Counted from the first letter of the stretch, positions 11,172 through 23,071 are shown. The stretch: 64,000 nt of DNA from Diploptera punctata (GCA_030220185.1 JASPKZ010001233.1:806001-870000); one strand, 5' to 3'. Numbers and translations are program-made. The notes: generated from the letters alone by a model not told the origin.

Positions 11172-11495
11172 CCACTGCTGTGGTCTCGAGGTAGCATGCT
11201 GCCTTGTCACGCAGCGGGCCTGGGTTCGATCCCTGGTTGGGACAGTTTTTGTGGGTGAGGTTTTTATCGGGGTTTTTCCTCACATGTAAGACAAATGTCA
11301 GGAAAACTTTAAGGCCCAAATGGTCCCCTAAATCATATGACCATCATGATCATCCTTATCATTATCATCCTTCACTGGTGTGGAAAGCAATGGGAAGCTA
11401 CCACACCTACAATTCCCTAGTAAAGCTGCAAAGCATAGCATGAAAATGCTAGTGAAGGACCTGCCCTCGGGCAGAATTACTATGGCTGGATGGAT
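11172..11495 (+). repeat. tRNA-derived SINE, copy 1
   Basis: The head has Pol III box A (ggtagcatgctg) and box B (ggttcgatccctgg). The body has acatgtaagacaaatgtcag and the tail aattactatggctggat. Other copies: 11932-12238, 45580-45912 (minus), 55553-55735. Confidence 0.8.
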
Positions 11496-11931
11496 ATTCA
11501 GTATTACTGAATTAAGATATAGTCAGAGTATCAGATCTGAGCTGTATGGGTGTCGTAAATCCTCCACCCCATTTAGGATGCATTATGTGAATGTTTGGCT
11601 ATTTTTGTGGCAGTATAATACAGCACTTATTTTGAATAAATTGGATAACAAGCTTGCACATCGTTCATAGAGCTTGCTTCGATTTTCATTATCTATAAAC
11701 AATGCACTTTATATTTATTATTTACATGTCAAATGCTTTTAGGAAGGTTTGAATGGTCTATCCACAATTAAAAAATTATCCGGAACAGTGTTGCATTACA
11801 AATTGTTCTGTTTCCTTAGGTTATTATTTGCATTTGTCTGCCCTGTGATGTTGTGACAGTGAGGTCCCTGGTATATTTGCTTGATTTATTCATTACATTA
11901 CAAAAAACTATGTGATAAAATTATTACTATT

Positions 11932-12238
11932 GTCCACCACTGTGGTCTCGGTAGCGTGCTGCCTTGTCACACAGTGGGCCTGGGTTCGATTCCTGGTCGG
12001 GAGAGGCTCCTGGGTGAGGTTTTTTCAGGATTATTCCTCACCTGTAAGACAAATGTCAGGAAGGTCCCCAAAAATCATACGGCCATCATCATCATCCTTA
12101 TCATTATCATCACTGGTGTGGAAAGTAATGGGAAGCTGCCACACCTATAATTTCCCTAGTAAAGCTGCAAAGCATAGCATGAAAATGCTATGATTGCAAT
12201 GAAAGACCTGCCCTTGGGCAGAATTACTATGGATGGAT
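11932..12238 (+). repeat. tRNA-derived SINE, copy 2
   Basis: Same family as 11172-11495; box A ggtagcgtgctg and box B ggttcgattcctgg are kept. It ends at aattactatggatggatta and runs into a TTA triplet repeat (12238-12265). Confidence 0.8.
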
Positions 12239-12265
12239 TATTATTATTATTATTTTTATTATTAT

Positions 12266-13233
12266 ATGGCATTATCAATTCTGTTGCAAAAAGAATATGT
12301 AGTTAATAATGGAATAGGGAGACTAATAGTACAGAAATGTTATTGTGCTTTACAACAGAAAAGATGCTAACTTTACCGCTGTGTTCATGCCTCAAAGTTA
12401 CCCATGTATCTGTGGTGATGTACAATGTTTTCATTCGTATACTTAGTATTTTTACTTAACTTGCTTATAATGTATGTTGAAAATGTATCTTATTTGCAGC
12501 CACATGTTTCACATCTTACAAAATTTCTTGTAACATGCACTGGTTCTGCAGTGCTGATTGATCAGGTTTCAGTTAATGTATTAGTTTGAAGTTCATTCAG
12601 CCTGTGTGGATTATTTCTGTATACCTTTATTTTAGTGCCCCCATAAATAGAAATTGCATGATGTAAGATCTGGACTGCAAGGATGCAATAGATCTTTACT
12701 TACAATTATGTGTAAAGAATGAGTCATTTCTAATGACTCATTCTTCATAAATAAGAACCTCGTAATGTTATTTCCCATATTTAACTCTGAATTATAATTA
12801 TGTTCCCATATATACAGTGTATGCTAAAGATGCATGCCCTGTTTGGGAAGTGGCACAGTCTTGTTCAAATAAACATAAAAATGTTCTGTGTATGTTAATT
12901 CATCAAGGAATGAGTCCAGGATGTAATTTCTTTACCACATATTGTTACTTGTACTCTAAAAACGTTACAGCTAATAGCACAATACCCATTGAATGTACAC
13001 CATTGGCCAATTTTCTTGTCGTGAAGAGCATTTCATTAACAAAATAATTTTTTTTCCTAAAGTGTACTATCTATCATTTTGCACATTAATATGCCATGCA
13101 AATCAAATTATGCAGGATCACATTTGATATGTGTATAACATCCACTGGAAGCATTGACTGTAGGATGAACATTGGTGGAAGTTAAGCCCTAATGCAGTAT
13201 CAAACTGGCACCATTTTCTATTGTAGAGGAAAA
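12266..13233. other. no gene; small hairpin at 12717-12755 with PLE-like tail
   Basis: A 14-15 bp hairpin (aagaatgagtcatt and its complement) is followed by aacctcgtaatgttatttccc, the 3' tail of the PLE family. It is probably the smallest snap-back remnant. The rest is featureless. Confidence 0.45.
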
Positions 13234-13244
13234 TAACATTCCTG

Positions 13245-13568
13245 TATTAAATATATGTAAGAAATAACACTATGAGGTTTATTTTAATTATATTTGAGTT
13301 GTGTTTTTGACTCCCCTCATATTTCTTGATTTTTATGCAGACCTAAGTTTCGTCGCTAAACTTGGCGACATTCTCGATGCCACACAACTGCCGTCTTGCG
13401 GTTGTCTCTCCTGGAAGTTCATCAGTCAGCCAACAGAGAGCGCTGGAGGGACAACCACAAGACGGCAGTTGTGTGGCATCGAGAATATCGCAAAGTTTAG
13501 CGACAAAACCTAGGTCTGCATAAAAATAAGAAATGTGAAGTGAGTCAAAAACACAACTCAAATATAAT
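13245..13568. mobile_element. PLE snap-back, 324 bp, TSD taacattcctg
   Basis: 11-bp duplication at 13234-13244 and 13569-13579. The arms are inverted copies of a PLE 3' end; the centre encodes the endonuclease C-terminus (KFISQPTESAG). The left end is the reverse complement of the 3' tail (tatgaggtttattt). Confidence 0.82.
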
Positions 13569-13579
13569 TAACATTCCTG

Positions 13580-14954
13580 CAGTTGTAAAGTAAAATATAA
13601 CAGAAGAGTGATAACCAGAGCCAGATTTTGATGATATGTCATCTTTCAATTGAGCCATCCTAGACTTTTCTAACTTGCACATAAATCCCTCAGATTATAG
13701 AAATGCATATTCATTAGATAATTTTTTATAATATTTAGGCTTCTTCTTTTTATTAAATTTAACATGTTCAGCATACTGATGCTTAGAGTCAGATGTCTGG
13801 GGTTTGAGTCTCGCTTCAAGCATTATTTTTCTTTCAAATTTTTTGTTTTATTTTTAGGTCAGTTTTCTTACTCGCATGTCATTGAATAGCTATTTGGATT
13901 ATTTTTGCCCGATCATTTTTAGTTGTCGTTATATTTCACTGAACATGTTAATATATTCTAATTTTGTGTATCCCTTATGAGCATTCTTGGATATTTTTTA
14001 AGGAGTGGAAGTATTGTCACTAAGCAGGTTGCTTTGTAGGTGGAATACACAGCTTTTAGAACATGTATATTCTTACAGAATTAAATTTCATATTTTAATC
14101 AGGTTGTGAAAATAAACTGAGAATTTAGATATTTAATTATTTTGTATATATGGATTAGAAAATGTAAGTTTTCTCATCATTGTGTTCCATTAAGAGGTTA
14201 TTTGGTCAAAGTAAATTTCTATAATTTAAATGAGTATCGCTGATATATTTAAGATTTTTGGGTTTTTTTTATTATTTTTTTAAGTTTTTGGGTCTTTCTA
14301 CTGTGCTTTTCTTGTATGGGTAATTTCTTGAACACTTTTAGGTTATTAAAATCGAGACCTAAATAATAAATAACAATCATGTATGATGTATCATTAATAG
14401 TAAACATGTTCTTACTTGCAAATATCATTGTTTTCTAGAACTAATTTTAAGAACATCTAGTATTAAACATTTTCTAATCTTAGTTTAAATTTAAATAAGA
14501 TATTAAGTTAAAGTTATAGTTTCTTTAAGTCTTACCTTACTAGTTTTAATACTCCAGTAAATGAATGAAATAATTATTAAATTTAGAATTAAGATATATC
14601 AAAACTTCTAAAGGTAACAATGTTGATAGATACTAGTAGTGTTAATATTTTATACCAGGAATTTGACTATAAAGGATTTGTGCCAATACCTACATATGAA
14701 CTATAGGCCCTATTAAAATTAATTGCATATAATATACACAATGCAGGTAATGCTTTTATTTTTTCTATTTGTAACATTTAATTTAAACTGAGCAAAATTT
14801 TTTTTTTTCTGTCAGAATGTTCATTAAATTTGGGTTTACCTATTATTTGAGCTGAATAAAGTTCAAAAATCTAATTACTGATGTTATATTCATAAATTAA
14901 TTTTACATAATTAAAAATTGCTTTATTTTTAAAATGTTTTAAATGTTGGCACAG
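13580..14954. other. intron sequence of the msps gene; tRNA-like scrap near 13775-13835
   Basis: AT-rich. A degenerate box-B-like ggggtttgagtctc sits at about 13799. No coding exon was recognised between here and the window start, so upstream msps exons lie outside. Confidence 0.45.
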
Positions 14955-15128
14955 GACTACAGTACCAAAACCAAGACCAGTATCAACAGGACCATTTAGA
15001 TTGGACTTTGAATTATTGGAACGCATTGAAGGGAAGGGAGTGAGTTTACATGCACCAAAATTAGCAGAATTTGACTTGCAAGATATCATTAATGATACAC
15101 CAGTCAGCATACCAAATATGAATGCAGG
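14955..15128 (+). CDS. msps: msps exon, linker before C-terminal domain
   Basis: The acceptor acag ends at 14954 and the donor is gtatgt at 15129. 58 codons: TTVPKPRPVSTGPFRLDFEL then LERIEGKGVSLHAPKL, FDLQDIINDTPVSIPNMNAG. The GPFRLDFELLERIE segment and the acidic D-L-x-D-I-x-N-D stretch suit the poorly structured linker of XMAP215 proteins ahead of the last TOG-like domain. It is the first exon of the gene in the window and leaves phase 2 (GG), which the next exon completes with T. Confidence 0.8.
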
Positions 15129-15835
15129 GTATGTATTTGTTGCATTTTTAAAGAATCCTAGTGCATGATATTATGTAGTAGTAATTTTCTATTCAGTTAT
15201 TTTAATAATAATCATATTTTCATAGAAGGTTGTATTTGTTTAAAATTGTATTGTAGTGTGTCCTATCAATTTTGTGATTTTAAAATATTATAGTAATCAT
15301 TAATTTGTGATTGGCTACATTATTATGCTATTTTTACTTTTAAATTTTGTAGTTTCTGAACAGGCAATAACTTCTCTCAGTTTCTTTTATATTTCATCAG
15401 TACGTTCTTCAATAAGCCTACTATATTTAATTGTACAATTTAATTAAACTTTTATGTTCTCATATTTAACTTATGGAACTATATATTGATGAAAATGAGT
15501 CTCTCTCTGAAACCAATTAAGGAAATTGTGCATAAAAAGGTAGGAGAAAAGAAAACTTAAGAATTCATACCGATAACAAATTTTCTTAACCTAGTAACTC
15601 ATTATAATGTACACAAACCAAATTCAAGTTACTTTTCTTTCTTAAATTGTTGTGTCAGTGGTATATTTGTATTATAATTTTTAATGGATGAGCTGACCGT
15701 GTATACCATGTAAAATCCTTGGGCAGACCCTTCAAATGTTGGATTGAGACTGTAACTGACCCCTAGGTCTATCACATGAGAGGAAGAAGAAGAAATTTTA
15801 ATTATTTTAATTAGATTATTTATCTACACTTTGGT
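15129..15835 (+). other. intron; LINE-tail-like scrap at 15700-15795
   Basis: No exon seen. 15771-15795 ends in gaggaagaagaagaaatt, a triplet tail like those of LINE 3' ends, preceded by sequence not matched elsewhere here. Confidence 0.4.
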
Positions 15836-16017
15836 ATAATTAGTATTATCGATGTCAGCTCCATCCTGTGGTTGGCCAAAGAACCTCCAAACAAGGTCAC
15901 CCTCCATCGGAATATCAAAATTCATAACTCTGTTTCTGTTCTTCTGAATATAAATTTTTTCCCAAATAGTCAGCTCGTTTGTATTTTCTAACTGTTTTAA
16001 TAATTTAGTGTCTGAAT

Positions 16018-17008
16018 TTATATTATGTTTTCAGACCAAACATGAGCAGCAACTGCAGATTTTTCAATTTCTCCATTTTTAATATTTCTTATGTGTTCTT
16101 TGGTTCTAATTTTTAGGTTTCTTTTTGTTTTCCCTATATATATCTTTTCACAACCCATGCATTCAATTTGATATATTCCTGACTTTTTATTTTTATCAGT
16201 TTTTTCATTTTTGTTGGTTTTTATTAGTTTATTTAAACTGTAGTTATTTTTTGGTGCTAATTTAATATTAAACTTCTCAAATATATTTTGAAATTTATTA
16301 TGTACCCAGGGGTGATATGTGAATTTCCTATATTTTTTCATAGGTGGTTCTTCTTTTTCAAGATTACTTCTGTTTATCATTTTTTGTTTTTTATACTTTT
16401 CTATCCTTTTTTGTACCATTTTTTCATCAAACCCATTTTCTCTTGCTACTTTGATTATGTGTTTTTTCTCATGTTTAAAATCTTCTTCGTTTAAGGGTAA
16501 GTTTACCAATCTATGAGTTAACTATTAAATGCTGCTAATTTATGTCCAATTGGATTGAACCCTGTTGATTTTATAAAATTTTCCGTATGAGTTTCTTTCC
16601 TATGAATCCTGAATTCAATTTTTCTTTTTTCTTCGTTTCTGACCAATTTAAGATCCAAAAAAGGTATTTGTTTATTGTCTTCTATTTCTTTGGTGAATTT
16701 AATGTTTGTACTCTGTAAATTTAATAGTTTTAGGGAATCTTCTACATGTTTTTCTTTAACAATACAAATTATATCATCAACATATCTACTCCAAAATTTA
16801 AACATTGTGGGATGTGCTTTAGTGATTTTACATTCAAAATCGCTCATAAATAAATTTGCCAGAAAAGGTGATAATGGGTTTCCCATTGAGAGCCCTGATT
16901 TTTGTCTATAGAAACTCCCATTGAATGTAAAAAACATTTGATCAATGCATAACGCAGTTAATTTCAAATAATCTTCTTTGATCTCTCTGTCTATGTTGTT
17001 TTTTCTTA
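16018..17008 (-). pseudogene. PLE RT plus GIY-YIG endonuclease, left arm
   Basis: RT portion 17008-16518: FTFNGSFYRQKSGLSMGN, PLSPFLANLFMSDFE, FWSRYVDDIICIVKEKH with the catalytic YVDD, then IPFLDLKLVRNEE. A one-base homopolymer change near 16520 shifts the frame. The second frame (16509-16018) gives THRLVNLPLNEEDF, FTYHPWVHNKFQNIF, NIKLAPKNNYSLN, KSGIYQIECMGCEKIYIGK, the GIY-YIG nuclease. The upstream RT fingers are absent because the palindrome centre cuts the protein just before FTFNGSFYRQKSG. Confidence 0.82.
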
Positions 17009-17101
17009 ACAATTGGTTAAGAAAAAACAACATAGACAGAGAGATCAAAGAAGATTATTTGAAATTAACTGCGTTATGCATTGATCAAATGTTTTTTACA
17101 T

Positions 17102-18206
17102 TCAATGGGGAGTTTCTATAGACAAAAATCAGGGCTCTCAATGGGAAACCCATTATCACCTTTTCTGGCAAATTTATTTATGAGCGATTTTGAATGTAAA
17201 ATCACTAAAGCACATCCCACAATGTTTAAATTTTGGAGTAGATATGTTGATGATATAATTTGTATTGTTAAAGAAAAACATGTAGAAGATTCCCTAAAAC
17301 TATTAAATTTACAGAGTACAAACATTAAATTCACCAAAGAAATAGAAGACAATAAACAAATACCTTTTTTGGATCTTAAATTGGTCAGAAACGAAGAAAA
17401 AAGAAAAATTGAATTCAGGATTCATAGGAAAGAAACTCATACGGAAAATTTTATAAAATCAACAGGGTTCAATCCAATTGGACATAAATTAGCAGCATTT
17501 AATAGTTTAACTCATAGATTGGTAAACTTACCCTTAAACGAAGAAGATTTAAACATGAGAAAAAACACATAATCAAAGTAGCAAGAGAAATGGGTTTGAT
17601 GAAAAAATGGTACAAAAAAGGATAGAAAAGTATAAAAAACAAAAAATGATAAACAGAAGTAATCTTGAAAAAGAAGAACCACCTATGAAAAAATATAGGA
17701 AATTCACATATCACCCCTGGGTACATAATAAATTTCAAATATATTTGAGAAGTTTAATATTAAATTAGCACCAAAAAATAACTACAGTTTAAATAAACTA
17801 ATAAAAACCAACAAAAATGAAAAAACTGATAAAAATAAAAAGTCAGGAATATATCAAATTGAATGCATGGGTTGTGAAAGATATATATAGGGAAAACAAA
17901 AGAAACCTAAAAATTAGAACCAAAGAACACATAAGAAATATTAAAAATGGAGAAATTGAAAAATCTGCAGTTGCTGCTCATGTTTGGTCTGAAAAACATA
18001 ATATAAATTCAGACACTAAATTATTAAAACAGTTAGAAAATACAAACGAGCTGACTATTTGGGAAAAAATTTATATTCAGAAGAACAGAAACAGAGTTAT
18101 GAATTTTGATATTCCGATGGAGGGTGACCTTGTTTTGAGGTTCTTTGGCCAACCACAGGATGGAGCTGACATCGACATCCAGGTGGTGCAACATAATGCA
18201 ACATAA
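17102..18206 (+). pseudogene. PLE RT plus GIY-YIG endonuclease, right arm
   Basis: Mirror copy of the left arm. RT 17102-17572 with FYRQKSGLSMGNPLSP and SRYVDDIICIVK; endonuclease segments to 18206, ending in MNFDIPMEGDLVLRFFGQPQ. Compared with the left arm it differs mainly by single-base changes in homopolymer runs (for example GGGG against GGG near 17108, and AAA against AAAA near 17588, 17738 and 17878), which break the frame at different places. The YIG strand is lost to one of these changes. Confidence 0.8.
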
Positions 18207-18219
18207 ATAAAACCAGTCT

Positions 18220-18266
18220 GGGAAAGCTGAAGATAAAACAGAGAATTGTTTTGAAACATGTCAAGA
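18220..18266 (+). ncRNA. hammerhead with ACATGT stem III
   Basis: CTGAAGA (18227-18233), T, stem II AAAAC/GTTTT, GAAA, stem III ACATGT, C. Stem I is weak. It is the 3' hammerhead of the palindromic PLE. Confidence 0.55.
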
Positions 18267-18369
18267 ACAAATCAACATTAATATTGAGGTAAGATGTCCA
18301 GACCAAAAATAATATAATTAAAATAACCTCAAAATATAACTTCCTAAAATTAAATAATAATTAGTATTA

Positions 18370-18984
18370 ACCATAGAAACAGAGTCTTTTAGTAATTACC
18401 GATTACCATTAGAAACAGTATCCTTTACTATCAACTTTATTCTTTTAAATTCTGAACTATTTTAACATTTTTATTTGGGCACTGTGTTTTTAATAAATTT
18501 AATTGAATTTTATTTATTTTTAAACATTTTTTATTAATTAATAATGAAAACATCGAAAGAAGCACTAATGGCTTTATAAAGTAGTGTTCAAATTTCCAAT
18601 AAATGTATTCTTAAATAAGAAGCCACAGTTTGCATAATCGAGCAAGGCTCGTAGCATTTGGCGATTGGGAATTAACATTGTATAAGAGATAAATTTGCAT
18701 TTAGATTGGAGTGCTCAGGTAGCTCAGGGGTAGAGGATTGGCCTAGAAAGCCAAAGGTCCTGGTTTAAAATGAGTTGTAATTGGTATTTTTATATATTGT
18801 AGTACAGTATTGTCATTTGCATTTTGAGACATTTTGTTAACAATCTCTGTTATAGTAAGCTGATACTGAAATTAATCTAAAATCTTTGCATTTTTATTAA
18901 TAAAATATTGTATAGTGTAATATTAATTTAATTTATGTTTGAAATGAAAGTAATGAGCTGACAATAATACGAAGATGTATAACG
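18370..18984. other. intron sequence with one tRNA-like unit at 18711-18776
   Basis: The tRNA-like unit (gctcaggtagctcaggggta, anticodon-arm ttggcctagaaagccaa) has a decayed T arm. Its upstream flank tataagagataaatttgc is that of the tRNA-like repeat family. The rest is featureless. Confidence 0.5.
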
Positions 18985-19755
18985 TTCAACACTTTTGAAA
19001 TTCATGTTAAAGCACCGTTGAGGTTATGTAATAAGATGTTAATGATATAAATTTTTACCTGGTAAGTCAGTCGTCCTCAAACAAAGTTATTAAACTTGTT
19101 CAGGTTGTTCTAAAATGGAGGCCTTTCGAAATCAATGTTTCATCTTCTGCATTATAACTGGAACTTATGGTTGATGGTGGTGTAAACGTTGTATAGTGGT
19201 TAAAATTCATCGGAGAACATATTGTTTAAACAACTCACCTCATAGGATTCATGCTTCCATGATATCGCGATTTCAAACATAGTCATATTCATCATCAGCC
19301 ATAACTCCGACTCAATGATTATACCTCATAATGTTTACTTCCCAACATTAATTAAATATAATTAAAGACTACTCAAGTCTAAGGAAGGAAAGTTTACGAC
19401 GTTGTATAGTGGATTTATGTCTGCTGTTATGTACTCGTTGAGTAGGTCTTTATTCCTTGCTTCTTTTAGGATCTCTATGTCTTTGTGTAGAGTATAATAA
19501 CTACAGAATCAGCATCCTTGAAGACATAGAGATCCTAAAAGAAGCAAGGAATAAAGACCTACTCAACGAGTACATAACAGCAGACATAAATCCACTTTAC
19601 AACACCATCAACCATCCGTTCCAGTTAAAACCAAGAAGATGAAACATTGATTTTGAAAGGCCTCCATTTTAGAACAACCTGAACAAGTTTAATAACTTTG
19701 TTGAGGACGACTGACTTACCAGGTAAAAAACTTATATAATTAACATCTTAGTATA
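18985..19755. mobile_element. PLE snap-back, second subfamily, with inner insertion
   Basis: Inverted arms (about 19031-19195 and 19590-19753) share taagatgttaat, ggtaagtcagtcgtcctcaa and ggaggcctttc. The plus frame 19506-19642 (LEDIEILKEARNKDLLNEYI) is a PLE endonuclease C-terminus. The left tail (aaattcatgttaaagcaccg) matches the hairpins at 36612 and 55985. An element at 19200-19398 interrupts the left arm. Confidence 0.7.
19200..19398 (-). mobile_element. PLE 3' end inserted in a PLE, TSD acgttgtatagtgg
   Basis: 14-bp duplication at 19186-19199 and 19399-19412. It contains the reverse complement of a hammerhead arm (gatatcgcgatttcaaacat), the terminal ctcacctcatagg, and the 3' tail near cctcataatgtttacttccc. 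Same subfamily as 28612-28873 and 44948-45381. Confidence 0.7.
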
Positions 19756-19861
19756 TAACATGTTCTCAAGAACAAAACAATTTATGTAGCATGTTTACAC
19801 ATGTATACCCACCCACCTGCCAGTTGTCGTCATAATAATATTGGTTTAAACAGGAAATACT

Positions 19862-20377
19862 TTGAACTATTATAGAAAATGTCACTATTAAGTATAATTT
19901 AAAATTTAAAATAAATTCTGTCCACCTCACCTCATATCCCATCTTCAAATTAAACCGGTGTCAAAACCTAGGTGGTGTCATCATCAGTAATTTCTTGATC
20001 AAATGTTCTGTCGTCCAGGAGCACTGCTTCTTACTCTATATGCTGATGAATCATTTAACCTCCGTATCAAATCAACTTCCTCAGGAATTCCAAATTTCAT
20101 TTTTTTTTTCTTTAATGTGGATCATGCTTTGGGGGAAAAAATCCACATAAAAAAAAAAAGGAAAGAAAATAAAAATTATTGCATTTTGAAATTCTCTGGG
20201 AAGTTGATTTGCTTTGGAGGTTCATTGGTCCACCAACAGATGGAGTAAGAAGCAGTACTCTGGACAATGGAACATGGGTCATGAAATTATTGACGATAAA
20301 GCGACCTAATGTTTTGAAACTGGTCTAATTATAAGGTGGGATATGTGGTGAGGTGAACAGAATTTATTTTAAATTTT
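19862..20377. mobile_element. PLE snap-back, 516 bp, TSD aggaaatact
   Basis: 10-bp duplication at 19852-19861 and 20378-20387. The two arms carry the endonuclease C-terminus (ggttcattggtccaccaaca on plus and its complement on the left) and hammerhead remnants. The right one reads gaaactggtctaatt with stem III ACTGGT and C at the cleavage site. Confidence 0.75.
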
Positions 20378-20387
20378 AGGAAATACT

Positions 20388-20804
20388 CTGCCTTTTTTAC
20401 ATGTGTAATTGTTTTTTACACATATGAAGAATTGATATTATGTTATACAAAGTGAGTTTCCCATTTTGTTTTCCACTAAATCAGCTTGAAATTAGCACTA
20501 AGTATAAAACTATGTTCTTGACACATTTATTATAGTGTAATTGTATCATCATTGTGGAAGAAATTAATGATATTGTATCCACTTTGTGCACTTGCTTTTT
20601 AATTTATTTTAATTTATAAGAAAATGAGCCACTTGTAGACATTTTTGCTGTTCTAGAAATGGCTGTGGTCTTTCTTTAACTTGAATGTTGCACAATTTAT
20701 TCTCTAGTTAGCACAGTTAATGTAGTAGAGTGTTCTTGTTCCTGTATATGCTGTAGAGAAAACTGAATTAAATGTTTGCTATGCTTCTTTTTAATTTGAT
20801 TTAG
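20388..20804 (+). other. intron, no feature
   Basis: AT-rich with a good polypyrimidine run and TTAG acceptor at its end. Confidence 0.4.
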
Positions 20805-20870
20805 TTATGGTTTAATGGGGATAGATCCTTTACATCTGTATTGCAACCCTCTGGGTCCACACTATTCAAG
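20805..20870 (+). CDS. msps: candidate 66-nt cassette exon of msps
   Basis: The acceptor tttgatttag ends at 20804 and the donor is gtatgg at 20871. The open stretch enters in phase 2 like the exon at 28176 and leaves in phase 2, so it can be included or skipped without shifting the frame. Including it adds 22 residues, GYGLMGIDPLHLYCNPLG then PHYS, between the exons at 14955 and 28176. I do not recognise this peptide in XMAP215 proteins. It could be a genuine alternative exon or a chance ORF with splice-like borders. Confidence 0.42.
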
Positions 20871-20999
20871 GTATGGCATGTAAATGCTTGAGTTTGCATG
20901 TTCTGCTTGATGCTTGTATTACTTAATATAGATTTACACAATTTGCTGGGAAATTTTGCAAATTAATTTAATATTGAATAATTAAGTACTCTTCAGAAA

Positions 21000-21560
21000 G
21001 ATAAAGAAATTGGTAAAAAAAATCAGGAAATTTACATACCATCTTTAGCATTTAATAAGTTTGAAAAAATGTTCAGCAAATTTAACATTAAATTAGCACC
21101 AAAAAATTATGAAGACAACAAATCAGGGATATTCAAATTGATTGTAAAGATTGTGAAAAAACATACATGGGAAAACAAAAAGGAACTTGAATACAAGATT
21201 GAAAGAACACCTTAGAAATGTTAAAAATGGGGAAATAGAAAAATCTGCAACAGCTGCACATGAATGGTCAGAAAAATACGAAATTGAAACCAAGGCCGAA
21301 CTCACTATTTTGGGAGACAATTTACATCCAAAAATATAAAGAGAAAACAATGAATTTCGAAATTCTGGGAAAAAAAAGAAAATAATTTTGATTTGTAAGT
21401 TCATTAGTCAGCCAGCAGAGGGTTCAGAAATCAACTTACAAGATAGCCAATCATTAATTCAACAATTGGATAACATTGAAAATAGCAAGAGATTGCTGAA
21501 ACTAGGGTCTGCAAGAAAAACATAAATATGAGGTGAGTCAAGGAAAAAAACCAACTCATA
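21000..21560 (+). mobile_element. PLE endonuclease relic
   Basis: Decayed GIY-YIG region in plus orientation: NIKLAPKN, then out-of-frame KTYMGKQK, HLRNVKNGEIEKSATAAH EWSEKYEIE, ending in KFISQPAEGSE and the terminal atatgaggtgagtcaagg. Confidence 0.7.
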
Positions 21561-21849
21561 ATAATTTACAAATTAAATCTGACTTGCTGGTAATTGAATT
21601 TTTTTTTTGTAACGAAGGAATTAATGAAATGAAATGCATGACACATTTATTTTTTATGTAAGAGGTTATTTCAGTAATAATAAAATTGAATTGGTTATTT
21701 AATCTCAACTCATCTCTGTTTTCTCATCTGGAAAATGTTCCAAAAGACATTTCCTCCATTTTGAGCCATAATCCATTTGTTGAGATGTACATTGAACATC
21801 TTTCAATGTTATATTTAAATTAATATTGGGAAAGTAAACATTATGAGGT

Positions 21850-22690
21850 TATATCATTAATAGTGAGTGGAGAACATATTTTTATCGACTCACCTCATAT
21901 GATTTCAAATTTCTTTGATACCGATGGTTTCGGACAATATCATGTTCCTCTTCAATCATGGCTTCCACTGATGAAATTCTGTGATTGTTGATTTCTCCAA
22001 TGACATCACTTCTTGTGCTGTCATCTTTCGTTGGGATTATAAACTTTGTAATTAAACTTTTATCCACCGGAATATCGAAATTCATAGATCGATATTTTTT
22101 CTTCTGAATGAATATCATTTCCCAAATTGTCAATTCCAACGGTTTATCCAATTGTTTCAAAAGTTTTGCCTCTTTTTCAATTTTATGATGTTCTAGCAAA
22201 CTATGTGCAGCAATTGCTGATTTTTCAATTTCACAATTTTTAATATTTCTAAAATGTTCTTTAGTGCGTGTTTCCAAATTCCTCTTTGTTTTTCCTATGT
22301 ATACTTTGCTACAATCATTACAATTTATTTGATAAATTCCAGATTTCTTACTGTCTGGGATGTTGATTTTTTATTGGTACTTAGAAGTTTTTCCAGACTA
22401 AATTTATTTATTGGTGCCAAAGTAATGTATTTGTCAAATATTTTTTTGAAATTTCCTATGTACAATTGGATGGTAAGTAATTTTCTTCAAATTCTTCTTT
22501 TCTTTACTAACAATTTGTAGGGTAGAGCATTCTTTAAGTTGTTTTATCTTTCTGAATTTCTTTAATTTGTTAAATATTATACTCTTATTGAAACCATTTA
22601 ATCTGGCTATATTTAGGATATTCTCGTATTCTTTCTTAAAATTTTCTCCTTTTAGTGCGACCTTTATCAATCTATATAAAATGCTATTAA
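21850..22690 (-). mobile_element. PLE endonuclease, minus strand
   Basis: 5'-truncated PLE. 22670-22434 encodes the linker (ARLNGFNKSIIFNKLKKFRK, ITYHPIVHRKFQK) and 22277-21882 the end of the nuclease (HFRNIKNCEIEKSAIAAHS, WEMIFIQKKKYRSMNFDIP), joined through a frameshifted GIY-YIG core. The hammerhead-like sequence near 21920-21965 has TTGAAGA instead of CTGAAGA, so it is probably inactive. Confidence 0.75.
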
Positions 22691-22769
22691 ATATTGCATA
22701 ATAATAATTTTGATGTTATATTTTAAATTAACACTTTCCAGAATTGGACATGGTTTTATTTTAGAAAGA

Positions 22770-22830
22770 AAAATTAGCACTTGAACCGGGACTCGAATCT
22801 GGGATTATAACTCTTAAACCTTAATTTAAT
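22770..22830 (-). repeat. tRNA-like relic
   Basis: The minus strand carries a T-arm and box B (cagattcgagtcccggttca) next to the aatttttcttt flank typical of the tRNA-like repeats. The 5' half is lost. Confidence 0.45.
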
Positions 22831-23060
22831 GAATGGCTGCAGAGTACATAACATGCATGGTTGTATGAAAGGGATTCATTTTAGTATTTCTTCCATGAGA
22901 ACCTACATCATTGAAGACATTTAAATGCATGGGATTGAAAATGGATTGTCAGTCTTGTAATGAATTGCAATAGCATGTTTACATCCCTGCCAGATAAAGA
23001 TAAAAAAAATTGTGTCAGACATCCCTGAGACAGATACATAATTATTTTGTCCTTGTTTAC
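22831..23060. other. no recognisable feature
   Basis: Short AT-rich interval before the LINE fragment. Confidence 0.4.
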
Positions 23061-23071
23061 TATTTTATACT

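Larger units (their letters stand above)
15849..18356. mobile_element. 2.5-kb palindromic PLE with 13-bp TSD
   Basis: Two nearly identical PLE halves face each other around a 5-nt spacer (aattg at about 17011). The left arm on the minus strand and the right arm on the plus strand each carry the RT C-terminal half and the GIY-YIG endonuclease. The whole unit is flanked by ataattagtatta (15836-15848 and 18357-18369), so it integrated as one piece. The right arm continues to a hammerhead and 3' tail; the left arm stops earlier, inside the endonuclease C-terminus. Confidence 0.85.

Noticed and set aside
12817..13047. An upstream msps exon
   Set aside because: The open frame has no acceptor or donor at suitable places and no resemblance to TOG or linker sequence.
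15849..18356. Assembly fold-back artefact
   Set aside because: The palindrome is bounded by a 13-bp target duplication and its arms end at different points. The homopolymer differences keep a small doubt, noted in the findings.
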